From: Circinella minor
Taxonomy: Eukaryota; Mucoromycota; Mucoromycetes; Mucorales; Lichtheimiaceae
Length of the DNA: 64,000 bases
Assembly (NCBI GenBank): GCA_016758965.1
Contig: JAEPRB010000115.1
Coordinates: 1 to 64,000 of the forward strand
Direction: 5' to 3'
Positions 1 to 12,515 of the stretch are shown in pieces; position 1 is the stretch's first letter; every line of letters begins with the position of its first letter. Both the position numbers and the translations under genes were made by a program. Under the pieces are notes generated by a model, which did not search any database, was not told where the DNA came from, and saw only the letters and a program-made list of their open reading frames with translations.

Positions 1-740
1 TAAGGGCGTACATTGATTGGCGATTGGGCTTCAAGAGCCACAAAGCGGTAAGATATAAATAATATTTTTTTTAAGAAAAAGAAAAAGCCAATTTCTTTAC
101 TTGTGCTTGAATACCAATATAATTTGGATCTTTTATTATATCAAGTGTGCCTGCTAGGAGAAGCAGCCATATCAGGATCCTGGGGAACGACAAGGGAAAA
201 TAGCGGGTGGGGTAACTGGACTTGGGTGGTCTACCGTCCTTTGGTGTCTTTGGGTGATATCTCGGTCATTAATCATTATTTTGATGATAATAAAGGGGTA
301 AGATAAAACATAATATAAATAGGCATTTACGTTACAATGCTTACTTCATAGTGTGAATCGTTTACTAACGAGGGGTAACATATTTTGTAGAGAAGCGATC
401 GTCAATAATAAATCAAACAATTTTCCATGGTGATCTTTGTATATAATGAATCGCTTCATTCATGATTCATTAGTAACTACTACATATATTAATCCGTCAT
501 CAAGAGCGCACTATTGTGATATTATATCCGAAAAAACGACATTCAAATATTTTTTTTTATATGGCATAGTCTTTTATGTTGCTTAGTACAACTGCTATCT
601 CAACAAAATCATATCCAATGTCATCACATTTACTATCTGTTTTAAGTGTTTTTATTTATTTATTATAAACTTACAATAAAGACATATCATTATTGTTCTG
701 ACTACAGAATAAGAAACATTCAATGGCTAAAATTGAATTT
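1..740 (+). repeat. Dispersed repeat, copy A (cut by window edge)
   Basis: This stretch matches 46436-47180 in the same orientation, 46.4 kb away. Bases 1-50 and about 147-258 are identical between copies. The segment between them (51-146) carries roughly ten differences and looks like an intron: it begins GTAAGATATA and ends TATCAAG. Similarity fades after about 470 and is only patchy by 740. The block 147-306 stays open in one forward frame (a Trp/Gly-rich peptide with GNWTWVVYRP), but I could not join it to an upstream open frame without a stop. The family is unrecognised: a mobile-element remnant, a duplicated gene end, or a non-coding RNA are all possible. Confidence 0.8.
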
Positions 741-2303
741 AATGTTTTGTTTCTTCCATGATATTAAAATTATTGAAGTCGTGGAAGAGCTTTAAATACC
801 TATCTAAATATAAAGTCAGTTGGTGTAAGAAAAAAATAGTCACTGTGTAAAGTACTCATTTGATGAGTCGATCTTTACAGTCTTTAAATTAATTTGTCTA
901 ATTTAAAACTATTAAAACTAGTCTGGACTACTGCTTCGTTGTGGATAGAATACATTTTTCAAAAGCGATAGGACACAATAAATATTGTACGTAAGCACAC
1001 AAAGAATGAAATGTTTCAAATTGTTAGCTATCAATAGTATAGGGATTAAGCGCTTTTATAGGTGCTATAACATATAATCATATACTATAGACTGCCTCTT
1101 TACCACTTTGAGAAATTAACAGATTTGTTATTCGACTCTTTGTAACTATCCTGTTTCTCCGACCAACACTACTATGTTTGGAAACAATTACTTTTAGTTG
1201 GTATAAAGTAGCAGGCATAAATTAAAGTTTGATACGCGCATGCTAAAAAATGCATCTATTTCTAGTCCTTTTGTAGCATACTTACCATAATTTTGGTTGG
1301 TACGTACTAATGTTTCTATTGAAATAGTTAGTATATTATTATGAGAAGTTCACATATATACTTATCATGATAAATATCAATTAAAATACGTAAACATAAA
1401 AAACAGGTCGTTAATTTTTTTAATTACGTATAGTATGTTTACATCCTAACTTCCTGAAAGGAGACATGGGTTATTCAAGTATAAATAATAAGATCAAGTA
1501 GAAGGAAATTTCGCGGATCTCAATAATTGTCATTGGCACAAATAATTAATCTATATATGTACTTATAATTTGATGCATGACACGAACGCCACAAATCGCG
1601 GGAAAATTATTGAATCATTGTGTTATTACTACAGCATAAAAAAAAGAAGGGTTGTTTTTAGTGATTTTGGTTTCCCTTTTTATAACAATAGAGTTGAAAA
1701 AAGTATTATACTATAGGGTAATATTTTATAGTAGATTTTTATTTCGCATGTAGTAATATGTAGGTAATAGAAGAATTGTTATTAAAAGGCATAAAAAAAA
1801 TATTTTATTGAGGAAACATCATATATTTATTACATGTGTATCCATGCAACAAAAATAAAAAATAAAAAATAAAGATGCTGCGTGAGTCATTGCTGGGTTG
1901 AAACATCTAATATCCAAATTTATCAATGTTCACTACAAGTGACCGGACCTGATCAAGACAACAATCTATTCTTTTTTTAATAATATCATAATAAGCAAGT
2001 TTCTCTGGTGTAATATCATTATAATACTATATATATATATCAATGTAAATTTACTGTCCATTGAAATGAAGAAAAAGTATATATCTGCTGATCAATTCCT
2101 TGTTGCGGGACCCCAATCTTTTTGGTGTTGGATCAAAGAAAGTTTTCCGCAGCACTTCTTTTTTTCCTTCTTTGTCTTTTACTTCCTTCTTTGTCTTTTA
2201 CTTCCTTGCTTATTTATAAAGAAGAGCTAACAGTATAATTTTATAATTCATTCTCTTTTTCTAATTCTTTCTATTCCATCTCATACATTTTAATTTACTA
2301 ACT
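741..2303. other. Intergenic, promoter side of the 231-aa gene
   Basis: AT-rich sequence with no supported gene. Its right end looks like a promoter: a 19-bp unit (TTCCTTCTTTGTCTTTTAC) occurs twice in tandem at about 2166-2203, followed by a TATA-like TTTATAAA at 2213-2220 and a pyrimidine-rich leader up to the ATG at 2304. Confidence 0.5.
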
Positions 2304-3083
2304 ATGCCTACTAATAATATCTTAACTCAACAAGAGGAAACAGTAGCTGAATCTGCTGGTGCACCTGTAACAAAAGAACAAGAAATTGTCAATAATCTTC
2401 AGAATCTTACCATTTCTAAAGAGAATTCAGCCACTGAAGAAGCAAAATCTTTCAAAGAAGAGAAAAAAGAGAACGAAGAAGAAGAAGAGGACCTTCCTTA
2501 CCCTAACAACCGTAACTTTATCAAAAGTTTACGTCCAGAAGACAAGTTGTTTTTTGATAAAGCTCTCCCTCATTTAAAACAAATCTCAGGTGATATAGTT
2601 CACGTACATGTTTCAAAAGTATTTAATTGGGACGAAATGGCCCAGCTACTAGGAAAAGAAGTTGAAGGCGAATGGTATATGGTTGCATTTTATAGCACTC
2701 GCAAGGTAGAATATAATAAAAAACAATTAAATGAAGAAGATAATTATATCCAACAAGTGGCAAAACAAAGTGGTGGTTTGTTAAAGGTAATTTATACATA
2801 TTATCCTTCCTATCGCACCCGAGAACATATATTGTTGTTTTTTGTTCTAATTAAAGCATTGTGGTTATAGCACTGGTCTGGTGAAGCTAACAAGGATCGA
2901 GAATCTCTTACTGTAAATATTTGGGTGGATCGAGAGCATGCTCTCAATGGGATACGTAGACAACCATTCCATCAAAAGGTATCAGGAAGTGCATCGAAAT
3001 TGTATTTCGATTCATACACGTTGAATCGCTACAAGTTGATCAAGCGAGCAAATGAAACTGTATTTCATTTTGAGACATACTAA
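2304..3083 (+). CDS. Unrecognised 231-aa protein, two exons
   Basis: Exons 2304-2786 and 2871-3083; the 84-nt intron has GTAATT and TTATAG ends and phase 0. The product is 231 aa. The first about 70 residues are acidic and low complexity (runs of E and K), probably disordered. From about residue 68 (NNRNFIKSLRPEDK) the protein looks folded, with hydrophobic and aromatic residues (GEWYMVAFYSTRKVEYN). After the splice comes a charged C-terminus with WVDREHALNGIRRQPFHQ, ending in a tyrosine-rich stretch. No signal peptide or membrane segment is visible. A TATA-like box lies 85 bp upstream. I do not recognise the family. The consistent splice phase and an open C-terminal exon argue that it is real. 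Confidence 0.75.
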
Positions 3084-4142
3084 GAAAAATTATACATTAC
3101 TTTTCATTGATAGTATAGCAATATTTGATATGTATCTTTTTTTTTTGTATATGCAATATAGTAGTAATAAACATAATAAATAAATATATTCTGAAAAATT
3201 CATTTTTTTTCATGTTCACTACTGTAATGCGAACGCTACGTACTCATCAAAAAATTGTATTGATTTTTTAAAACCAAGATTTGTTTGTGTTTGTGTAATA
3301 ATACACAAGAGATTTTTATTGTCAGGTATGTGAGCCAATTGCAAAGAACAGTAGTCGAAACCCCTTGCATGAGATTTAATAAAATATTTTTTTAAGATGC
3401 AGGTACATACCTCACGGGTTCGTTACTTGCTGATCTAGCAACATATTATTAAGCTATCAGTATTGAACCTGATAAATTTTACATATGAACAGGTTTGATT
3501 ATTTGAACACGCAGTAAAATAACAAAAATGACATTCCAAAACAAAACGATTATTTTCCTGAAGCGAAAGTTTTGAAAATAAAGTAAGTGGAATAGTATTA
3601 TTTAATTGATGAAGACAATACTCAATGTATAATAAAATTGGATAAGAGCAAATAAATGCTTTTAATTCGAATCTCTCATGTCATGTACATAGTAATACAT
3701 GTAAAAAAAAGCATTATCAATTACTTTGATATTGGTGTAACATGCGGTTGAAAATTATTTTTGAGTTTATCAAAAAAAATTTACACTATAACTATAATAT
3801 AACTGTCAAAATCTAAAAAAGATATTATTATTGACATTTATATTCATAAATAGAATAGTAATAGAGTTTTAGTCTTTTGTAAATAATCTGTCTAAAGGTC
3901 ATAATGCATAACAAATGAGGATGGAAATGCTGTGCACTAACTTTTTCTGTTTATATTGTCCTCAATGGGGCGGGATATTACTGGATTTAAAAAAAACATT
4001 GATTGTTGTTTGTATGTATAGTTGGCGTTTTAGAGTGCTTTGATGATGGCATCATGTGGTTCCTTATCCCTTTAAAAATAGAACAGAGAACTTCATTTTT
4101 CCTCAACTTCTCTCTTTTTAATTTTTTTCTGTCTTTTTAAAA
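3084..4142. other. Intergenic, nothing recognised
   Basis: AT-rich spacer with AATAAA-like motifs just past the 231-aa gene. Upstream of 4143 there is a run TTTAAAAATAGAAC followed by a C/T-rich leader, consistent with the promoter of the zinc-finger gene. No other gene is supported. Confidence 0.5.
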
Positions 4143-6003
4143 ATGATTTCTTGTTTACAAAAGTTGCTAAAAGATATAAAAGAAATCATTTTTGATGAAG
4201 AAAGTTTTGTTTCCTCATCACCCCCACAACCATCGTCACAACCACCAGTAGTATTTACCGATAATAATAATAATAATACAACAGCTGAAACTAATTCTCA
4301 ACCTGTTGTCATTACAGCAAATAATTTGAAAAAAGGTAATAACTATAATTATTTTTATTATTTGCTCTTCTAGTAATCATTATATACTTGTGCATTTTAA
4401 CTTTTGTTCGCGTTCGAAACTAGTTGAACACCAAAACAAAAAAAGTTTAAGTCAACATAACGATTATGATGATCATCCTGAACAAAAACAAAAATACACC
4501 GGCTCCTATAAGAAAAGAAAAAGAATCAGTGATGATAATGACAGTGCATACATATCCAAGTTTCCTTCAGAATGTGGTAAATATTTATTATTTTATTTCA
4601 AACATTCGCTCATTTTCTTTGGTCATGTATAACTAACAAATATATTTCTTTTTTTTTTTTTACTTTTCAAATAAGAAAAAAGTTTAAAAAACGATCGCAA
4701 CATATCAATAAAAACAGAAAAAAATAATGTCAAACGTAATAAGAAAAATATAAAAGAGTTTGACTATTATGATGGAGTAAAAGATGAGTCCTTTCTTGAT
4801 GCTGATGATTATAGTTCTAAACCCATAAAAAATCAACAACGTCGATCTTATAGCAGTATTGCTTCTCCCGGTACTTACACACAAGAACGTCAAAGTAAAA
4901 TAATTATTTTTGTAACTGTGGTGTAACATAATAAATCATATTTGTTAATCATATTATAACCTTCTCTTTCTCTCTATATATAATCCCGGAATACCAGTTG
5001 TAGAAGGTCGATGTTTTCTTTGCCCATACAAAGGCTGTGACATATATCAATACACTCTTGGTCTTTTGTACGCACATATTCGAAAAATCCATGACTCTGA
5101 ATTTTCCAAATTACAGATACGCCATAAATACGTTTTTAAAGATGAAGAAGGTCATATAGTATTGTTCGATGGTATGTTTTTGACGACCAATCTACGTCAA
5201 TTCCTTACTTTTTTTTTTCTTTTCTTTTTTACTAACATTAGTCTATTTTTCTATATTAACAACTATTAACAGAGTGCTCCAAAAATTTATTAAACGATGG
5301 TGACCATCTTGTTATCCATTATGCAGCGATTTGTAGCGATAGAAAATTAAAAAAGAAAAAAGAAGGTATTATTGTAATAGTAAATACTAAAAATATTAGC
5401 ATTACAGCGACAAAATATTATGTTATTTTAATTGATGATAACAACTAATGGTATTTTATAATGATGTATAAATTAATATTAATAGGAATAGTATATTGTC
5501 CGTATGAAGCATGTAAAATTCGATGTTCATCATTACATATTATGTTTCACCATATCAAAGGAGATCACAAAGTAGAATTACCAAAAATCATCGAGGCATC
5601 AAAAAAGGAGACGTTGATGCTTAAAGCGAGTTCTAATGGAAGACTGATTGATATTTTTGAAGGTATTTAATAGATTTAATATACTTGATCTATATGAAAC
5701 GCTTTGCTATTTTTCCAACAAGCGCACTTAACTAATAAGATTTATAACATATTATACACTGAACATAGAAAAGAAATCAAGAGACAAATTGAGTGCTGGA
5801 GAACAATTTACACTTGTACTTTCGACAATATTGGATTAATTCATTTGCATAATAATAGTTTTAAAAGTAAACAAAAAAAAAAAGCAGAATTTATATCTTT
5901 TCATCTTTATAAAAAAAAGTGTATACAACACTACTGTATTCTATCATTTTCTTTATTCATCACAATTATCCCCTCTAAAATGAAAAAAATGGCATTAAAA
6001 TAA
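4143..6003 (+). CDS. C2H2-like zinc-finger protein, seven exons
   Basis: Joined exons: 4143-4335, 4424-4576, 4676-4894, 4998-5171, 5273-5365, 5492-5662, 5723-6003. Every intron is GT-AG and every junction is phase 1, giving about 427 aa. The N-terminal half is low complexity (Ser/Pro, Asn run, basic patches such as KKRKRIS that could be nuclear signals). Two similar finger units follow: CPYKGC with HIRKIH about 12 residues later (exon 4), and CPYEAC with HHIKGDH (exon 6). Both use a four-residue Cys spacing and a long His spacing, so they are C2H2-like rather than classic. A nucleic-acid-binding nuclear role is inferred. The end of the last exon is weak: after about 5870 it is A-rich and could be mis-assigned. 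Confidence 0.65.
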
Positions 6004-6373
6004 AAATACGTAATATATTCAATCGTGGTCTACTAATATATACAAGTTTTATTGTCATCATTGATATAATTTTACATATTAACTCTTGTGTTTAATTAAT
6101 TATAATTGAAAAAGACATAAAAAATAATTTACAAATAAACTAAAAAGAAGAGGAGGTATCTAGATTATAACAATAAAATATTCTATGACCTCCATTTTTT
6201 TATCGTGATTGCACTTGTACGTTTTTCGTGCTTTTTATAGTCACCACAATATAAATGGTTTTTTTAAAAAAAAACATTTAACAAAATCTGTTGGTATATG
6301 TACTTGGGAATGAAGAAGAGCATGAATCAAATAATGTATATAATCTGAAATAGTTTTTTGATTTAAGCATTAT
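6004..6373. other. Short convergent spacer
   Basis: Spacer between the converging zinc-finger gene and the small membrane-protein gene. It is AT-rich with AATAAA-like motifs and holds no gene that I can support. Confidence 0.5.
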
Positions 6374-6706
6374 TTATATTGCACCATATAAAGAACAAGT
6401 TATTTGCTTCTGCTTGCCCAATTCCATAGCCATTTGTTCTTGGCGTTCAATCAAATAATCAATCATGTAACCTAACAACCATACAATAATTGAAATTATT
6501 CCAGTAACATATAAAAGTGTTGTATTTGTCAACAATGGAGGAGAGAAAAATTGTGTAGCCCAATAGGTTGTGTGAATGGTATCATCATATTTTTGTTCTT
6601 TTGAAATTATTGAAGAAAAGGGTTGCTGAAATTCTTCAATTGCATTGACTGTATAAAAGGCATAAGAGATGCCGATCAAGGTAATAATAATCCAATAATA
6701 GGACAT
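6374..6706 (-). CDS. Small two-pass membrane protein, 110 aa
   Basis: Single-exon reading frame with ATG at 6706. It has two clear hydrophobic segments: residues about 4-20 (YYWIIITLIGISYAFYTV) and about 64-86 (VTGIISIIVWLLGYMIDYLI). A polar loop between them carries one NTT sequon, and a charged tail (ERQEQMAMELGKQKQ) follows the second segment. The first segment could be a signal anchor. The product is probably an ER or organelle membrane protein, but I recognise no family. It converges on the zinc-finger gene and diverges from the lipase gene. The topology and clean frame support it, though its small size leaves doubt. Confidence 0.6.
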   Translation of the reverse strand: MSYYWIIITLIGISYAFYTVNAIEEFQQPFSSIISKEQKYDDTIHTTYWATQFFSPPLLTNTTLLYVTGIISIIVWLLGYMIDYLIERQEQMAMELGKQKQITCSLYGAI

Positions 6707-7629
6707 TTTTGAAGTGTTGTCGTGAAAATATGTAAAAATTAGAGAGAAAGGAAAGGGGGAGGAAAGGAAAAGGAATAAAAGGATCTGATAACGATCATAG
6801 TTCTCTTTATAAATCCCGGTGAAATTTGTGTAACGTGTTCCTCTGAGATATCTTTAAATCATCCAACGAATTCAAATTTGGTTTTTTTCCAATTTGATTT
6901 TGCACGGTGTTCTCTTTACTCAGTAATCACATACATGTTATGAGTAATGCCTTGTTGATGTTGTCTCCTTATTTTCATATAATTATTTTAATTTGTATTC
7001 ATTACAATTCATCCCACCACAAGACTATTTGAAAAAAAAAAAACTTGCATTAAGCCACCACGTCATTTTTTTCTGATACCTAGGTAACGACCGTAGTACA
7101 TTACTACTAGTACAAAAATTATAATAAACAGTGCCAGTGCAAATATGAATACAATAATACGTAGCATAAGTTGAAATTGTAGTTGGACCCATTTCTATGT
7201 ATGTTGTTTTATTACTATCCTTTATCCTAGCAACGCTCACCAAACATTACGAAAAAAAATGGCAGCAGTTATTATTCATCAAAACAAAAAGAGTGTAAAG
7301 ACTTTATTGATAATTTGTTTCTCTTTTCTTTTTTGTTTTAAATAACATCTTCTCATAGTTATAAATATTAAAGTTCATCTTTTTTTCTTTCTCATAGCTC
7401 AATTATGGTGATTGGATTAAAACTTGGACAAGGGCCTATGGTTACGTATAAATGAAGGGGAATTAAAAATAGTTTACCCATCCAATAAAATGAATTTGGA
7501 CAAGGGACTTTTTTATATATGACCTAAAGCATGAATTTCCCTCCTTTTATAATATATATAATATCTTTTTTTTTTATATCTTTTCCCCACACTGTGATTT
7601 CTTTTTCTTTCAATTAAACATGCATCATC
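6707..7629. promoter_or_regulatory. Shared upstream region of divergent genes
   Basis: A 0.9-kb spacer between the divergently transcribed small membrane-protein and lipase genes. The lipase side has AT-rich TATATATAAT stretches near 7550 and a C/T-rich leader. No open frame here looks like a gene. Confidence 0.4.
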
Positions 7630-10080
7630 ATGGGACAAGGAAAGAACAGGCTTTATTTCGGCATTTCATTTCTTATATCATCAATACCTGCTTGGACCGG
7701 CATTTACTGCATGGTCCATGATCGAACTACATTAAGTGTTCTCTTGATCGCTTTTTCCATGATTTGTATGGGCCTTTCTACATTATTATTTGTTGGTTAT
7801 AAAACATTTAAACATGGTGCACCTATTCTTTCTAAATCACTTAATATATTGAGTAAGATATTATGGCCTATTACAAAAGGATTATCCCGGACCCGGATCG
7901 TGGGTCCCATCATTTCTGTTTGTATCCGAAGTACTTTTTTCATATGGTTCATGATTCTCCTCATGAGTGATCACGCGATACGATGGGTTTTGAGGCGATT
8001 TGTTGGCAAGCATCCAACGGGACATAGTTTATCGATTATTAACGCCATGGATCCAACATTTGATTTGTTTGATGAAACAATTACTCCTACCAAAGATTTA
8101 CAAGATAGTAAATTGTTTAAGCGACGGAAATCAGAATCCGGAGCACGAAATAATCGGTTGGTACAACGACCGCATTATTCTCTTCCTTTGGCATATACAT
8201 TAAGTGTCGCTTCAAAATTGGTATATGAGGATGTTGCTGTAATCCAATATGAATTAGAAAGAGCTGGATTTGATGTGATTAAATCATTTCGACCAATTGC
8301 TTACCAGGTAAGACGCTATATATAATATAGCTTGATTTATGTTGATCATCGTTTGGTATATTATTTATGTGTTATCTTTTTTAAATTTAGAATATCTGTG
8401 CATTTATTGTCGAAAAGGATAATGATATTTTATTGGTCTTTCGAGGGTAACATCATGAATCTATCTATCTATTCTATCGTTTATTTTCTCTATATGATAT
8501 GTATACTCTTTTCTCACTAAAAGTAAACAATCTTTAATATGATTGTATAGGACTAATCCATTAAATATACAAAATTATATTACTAATGTAAACGTTGGAT
8601 TATGCCAAGTACGTGGAAGAAATGGATCTAATATGGGCAATGTACATAAAGGTTTCTGGAAAGCAATGGGTGATCCACCTATACGACATCATTCCAATAA
8701 TCCACAAATTATTGATAACAATACCGATGGTTCATCGACATCGATAGACTCATCACGTATTCAAATTGAACTTAACAATACGTCATTATATCGAACAATC
8801 GCATCTGCTGTTCAAGCTGTTATTAAAGTCTTGCAATTTTTGACAGCCAATGTATTTCATTACGTATCCGATCCAGTGGATTCAAGTTGGACAGGTCCTG
8901 ATGTGGATATTCGAACAAATACAATGTTTTCACAAGCTGAAAAACACATAATGAAATTATTACAACATAATAGACATGATCATAAACATCGACGAGTGTT
9001 TATTGCGGGACATAGTTTGGGTGGTTCTTTGGGTACCAGTAAAGTATTATCCTTTTTTTCTTCTTCTTAATAACAACAATAGTAATATATTTGTTGAAGA
9101 GAAATAAAAAATGAAAGTTAATAGGTTTATATTATATTGTAATTATTAGTTTTTCTGGCAAAAATGGTACAATCTAAAAGTCCAATATTAGAACATTTAG
9201 GAGGACTTTATACATTCGGACAACCGAAAATAGGGGATGCGGACTTTGCTAAATCGTTTGATAGACATTTGTCCAACAAGATCTTTCATCATGCATATAA
9301 CAATGGTAATATATATGTTAATTTTTTTTCCAAGGGAGTTGGAGAAAGAAAGGATAGATGAGAGGATTTTGGTAGACATAACAAATATCTGAAATGGTTC
9401 CTTTTGTTTCTATTTTTTTTGTTGACATAGATATTGTTACTCGGATACCATTATGGGCACCTTATGAGTAAGTTTTCTCTCTCATTTTTGTTTTTTTTTT
9501 TCGTTGTGTAAATTTGTCGTTTTTACTGCTTCAAGGTCAATAACTTACAGTAACTCATATTCACTTATTTTTCATTAATAGTACACCTCCAGGAACACTT
9601 GTTTATATTGGTTCTGATTATAATATTACACTTTATCCACCCGATCCACTTACAAATCATCCAGTACCTATCCGTCGAATATCCTTTCTTCATTTATCTG
9701 GATTATTAAATAGATATGTTATTCGCCGTATGGTACATGAAAATACAATTCGAATATTATTTCGAATGGTATTTCCATTCTTTTTAAATGATCATTTTCC
9801 TTCGGATTATTGTTCTGCGTTACGCCATGGAAAAACACGTTGGATCGTCATGGGTACAGCTGGATTACAAGGTGGTGAAAAAGACAGTTGCAATGGTGAC
9901 AACACTAAATGCAGTGGTGACGAAAATTATTGTGAAAAGAACAAGGATAAGAAGAGATACCCAAGTATTATTAGTAACACGAGTGGCAACAATGAGGCTC
10001 GTCCATATTCAGATGTTATTACACTATATAATCACGAAGAAAATGATTCAGATACAAATTATAAACGACAAAGTTTTTAA
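7630..10080 (+). CDS. Membrane-anchored class 3 (diacylglycerol-type) lipase
   Basis: Six phase-consistent exons (7630-8307, 8391-8446, 8551-9032, 9150-9305, 9431-9467, 9582-10080) give about 635 aa. The N-terminus has hydrophobic membrane segments (about residues 8-30, 35-58 and 100-118). The lipase_3 domain follows: ILLVFRG, then the nucleophile elbow GHSLGG at about residue 398 with catalytic Ser, GLYTFGQPKIGD, the catalytic Asp in DIVTRIPLWAPY, and a C-terminal His in NDHFPSDYC, as in fungal class 3 lipases. The Ser-Asp-His order and spacing fit an active alpha/beta hydrolase that cleaves acylglycerols at a membrane. The multi-pass N-terminus resembles sn-1-specific diacylglycerol lipases, but the substrate is inferred. 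The first 37-nt Asp exon is unusually small. The C-terminal tail (after about residue 585) is low complexity. Confidence 0.9.
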
Positions 10081-11055
10081 ATGTATATATATCATATTGT
10101 TCTTTTAGCGCTTTTCTTTTTAAAAATCGATTGTTTTATTTTCTAATCATAATAAAAGTCATTTTATAAATATATGAATCCACTTATTGACTACTACCAT
10201 ATTCATTGTCTATTATTATGTTCCAGACAATGAAATAGTTCCATAGGATGTACTGAACCTGAACTGAATAGAAAGTCTCATCCATCGTCCTTCCGCTTTC
10301 AGCTTATTTGATGATAAATGATAATAGAATCTAAATTGGATATATACAACAATTTTTAATGTATTTATTTCGTTGATGTTTCAGAAATAAAGAAAGGTTT
10401 CTATGACCTCAGTACCCTATCAGTTCAAATTCGTACAATTTTTCAAACAATACGTACTATATTTAAGAATAATCACTACCTAGATGTGTTATACACGTTG
10501 TCATATCAATGAGCTGCATACCGGTCAGTATCCAAGTAACAAAACAATTTGATATAATTAAATTTAGGTAGATGTAAATTCTTATTTTATTTTTTATAGA
10601 ACATCTGTATATATCATTCATTATTTACAGTAAATTATTATATTCCCTATTATTGATGTTCAATAATAATATCTGTATACAAAGAAATCGTAAATTTTAT
10701 TATTTTATTGAATCATGCAAAGTTGTCAAATGACAAAACTATTATTACGCAATGTATTTTTGAAAAAAAAAAAAGGAATACAGCCAAAAAACAGGTTTTT
10801 TTTGAAGGGTTGTTAATAATAGGTAATTGTACCTATATAGTCAAAATATAAAAATAAAAAATAGAGGGAGTATATTTATGATGATGAAAAAAAAATATAC
10901 ATAAAAAAGCAAAGTTATTAATCATCATTTTATATATATAAGAAAAAAAGAAGAAAAAAGCAAGGGGGGGGTAATATTGTATTGTACAAGCTAATCATTG
11001 GGAAAGGGTACGGGAATAAAAAAGAAAAAAAAGAGATAATTTTTTTTTGGAGTTA
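10081..11055. other. Convergent spacer
   Basis: AT-rich 3' flank shared by the lipase and homeobox genes. It contains several AATAAA motifs and A/T homopolymers, plus a G7 run near 10965. No gene is supported. Confidence 0.5.
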
Positions 11056-12515
11056 CTAAGGAGTTTCTGGTTGAGAAGGTGGAGTAGGTTGTTTTTCTTG
11101 TTGTTCACGTTGATGATGCTGTTCGGTATGTTGTTGTTGTTGTTGTTGCTCAAGATTATGAAGATAATGCAACATATTAGCTTCTGTACCATATTCTGTA
11201 TGATGAAAATAAAACGGAATTGGTGGTATTTCTGAAGTACCTGGCATTCGAATATTATACACAGATACTGGTCCCATTGTTGAAAAAGTGGTAGTAGTTG
11301 TTGGACCCATGGTACTTGTCGTTGCCATTGTCGGTTCTTGTGATTCTCGTCCTTGTCTTTGTTGTTGTTGTTGTTGTTGTGACTGTTGTTGATAATAATG
11401 GCCAGTAGTCTGGTGTGAAGAAGTATCTGACGATGATGGAGCAGTTACGCTAGCTGCAGCGGTCGGAGTAAATGCAGAACCTGGACCAGAATAAGTTGCT
11501 GGAGCATTACCACTATTAGATGTTGAAGAAGATATAAAACTTGATAAAGGTGGTAAACGAGTATGTTGTTGTTGGTATGAAATCACATAAGAAGGAGGGG
11601 TGCCACTAGTAGTAGGTGTATTACTATATGAAGAGGAAGAAATATTACGTTGATGATGTGAAGAAGAAGGATTATTCGAAACTCCAGTACTCGAAGTTGA
11701 GAAAGTAGAAGATTCAGTATTAGCAGCAAAAGTATTTGCAGAAGTTTGAGGCGTTGAAGAATAATAAGTCATCTGTTGTCTTTGCTGTGATTCATCTCGT
11801 TCCAACCGAAGTTGTTGAAGTTGTGATGAAACTTCTGTTGTGATAGGTGATCTGCTGAAAGTTATATCTCTGGTATAATCTTCCACATTACGACGAGAAA
11901 GCGAGGTTGATGATGGCGTAATAGCTGAAGTACTACTTCGGCGAGTTCGACGTCTGGGTGGAGATTCTGAACGACCACGTCGTCTTTGTTCTCGAGACAT
12001 TTTTGAACGACGATTCTGAAACCTTTTTATAGAAGAAGAAAAAGAGAAGAAGGGAGAAAAGAAAAAGGAAAAGAAAAAAAAAATTACATGTGAGACATAA
12101 TTATAAGAAAAAAAAAACCGGATGACTCGGGAAACGTAAAATACTATTATTGTTGTCGTGGTCAACATAGCTCAAAATCAAGAAATATAAAGAAAAAAAA
12201 AACAAGCATAAAACAAGAACAAAAGTTGAAAAGAAAGAAGATGTTGCTTGGAAAAGGTTGCCTTGCTTACCAGAAATATACACTATCAGGACTAATATTC
12301 ACTCGAGGTGCTAACTCATCTCGACAAACATCTCTTGATGGCTTACTTGTTACATTGTGAAAATAATTTTCCAAAATAGCTACTTGATCAGGCGTTGTAC
12401 GTGATCGACGTCGCGCACGGGTAGACAAGTTAATATTCGGTGGAGGGGATTGATAATGTACTTGCTGTTGCAAAACGGGAGGAGGGTCAGATAGAGATAC
12501 CGATGGTTGTTGCAT
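11056..12515 (-). CDS. Homeodomain transcription factor
   Basis: Two exons, 12515-12271 and 12022-11056, with phase 2 at the junction, give 403 aa. The homeodomain spans about residues 32-95: a basic arm (RARRRSRTT), helix 1 (DQVAILENYFHN), helix 2 (SRDVCRDELAPRV), and recognition helix VYFWFQNRRSKMSREQRR. The 248-nt intron splits the recognition helix right at the invariant Trp codon (TG|G). The ATG at 12515 gives a short Gln/Pro-rich lead-in. The C-terminal three quarters is Ser/Thr/Gln-rich with glutamine runs, as in fungal activators. It should be a nuclear DNA-binding regulator; its targets cannot be read. It is divergent from the HID1 gene. Confidence 0.9.
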
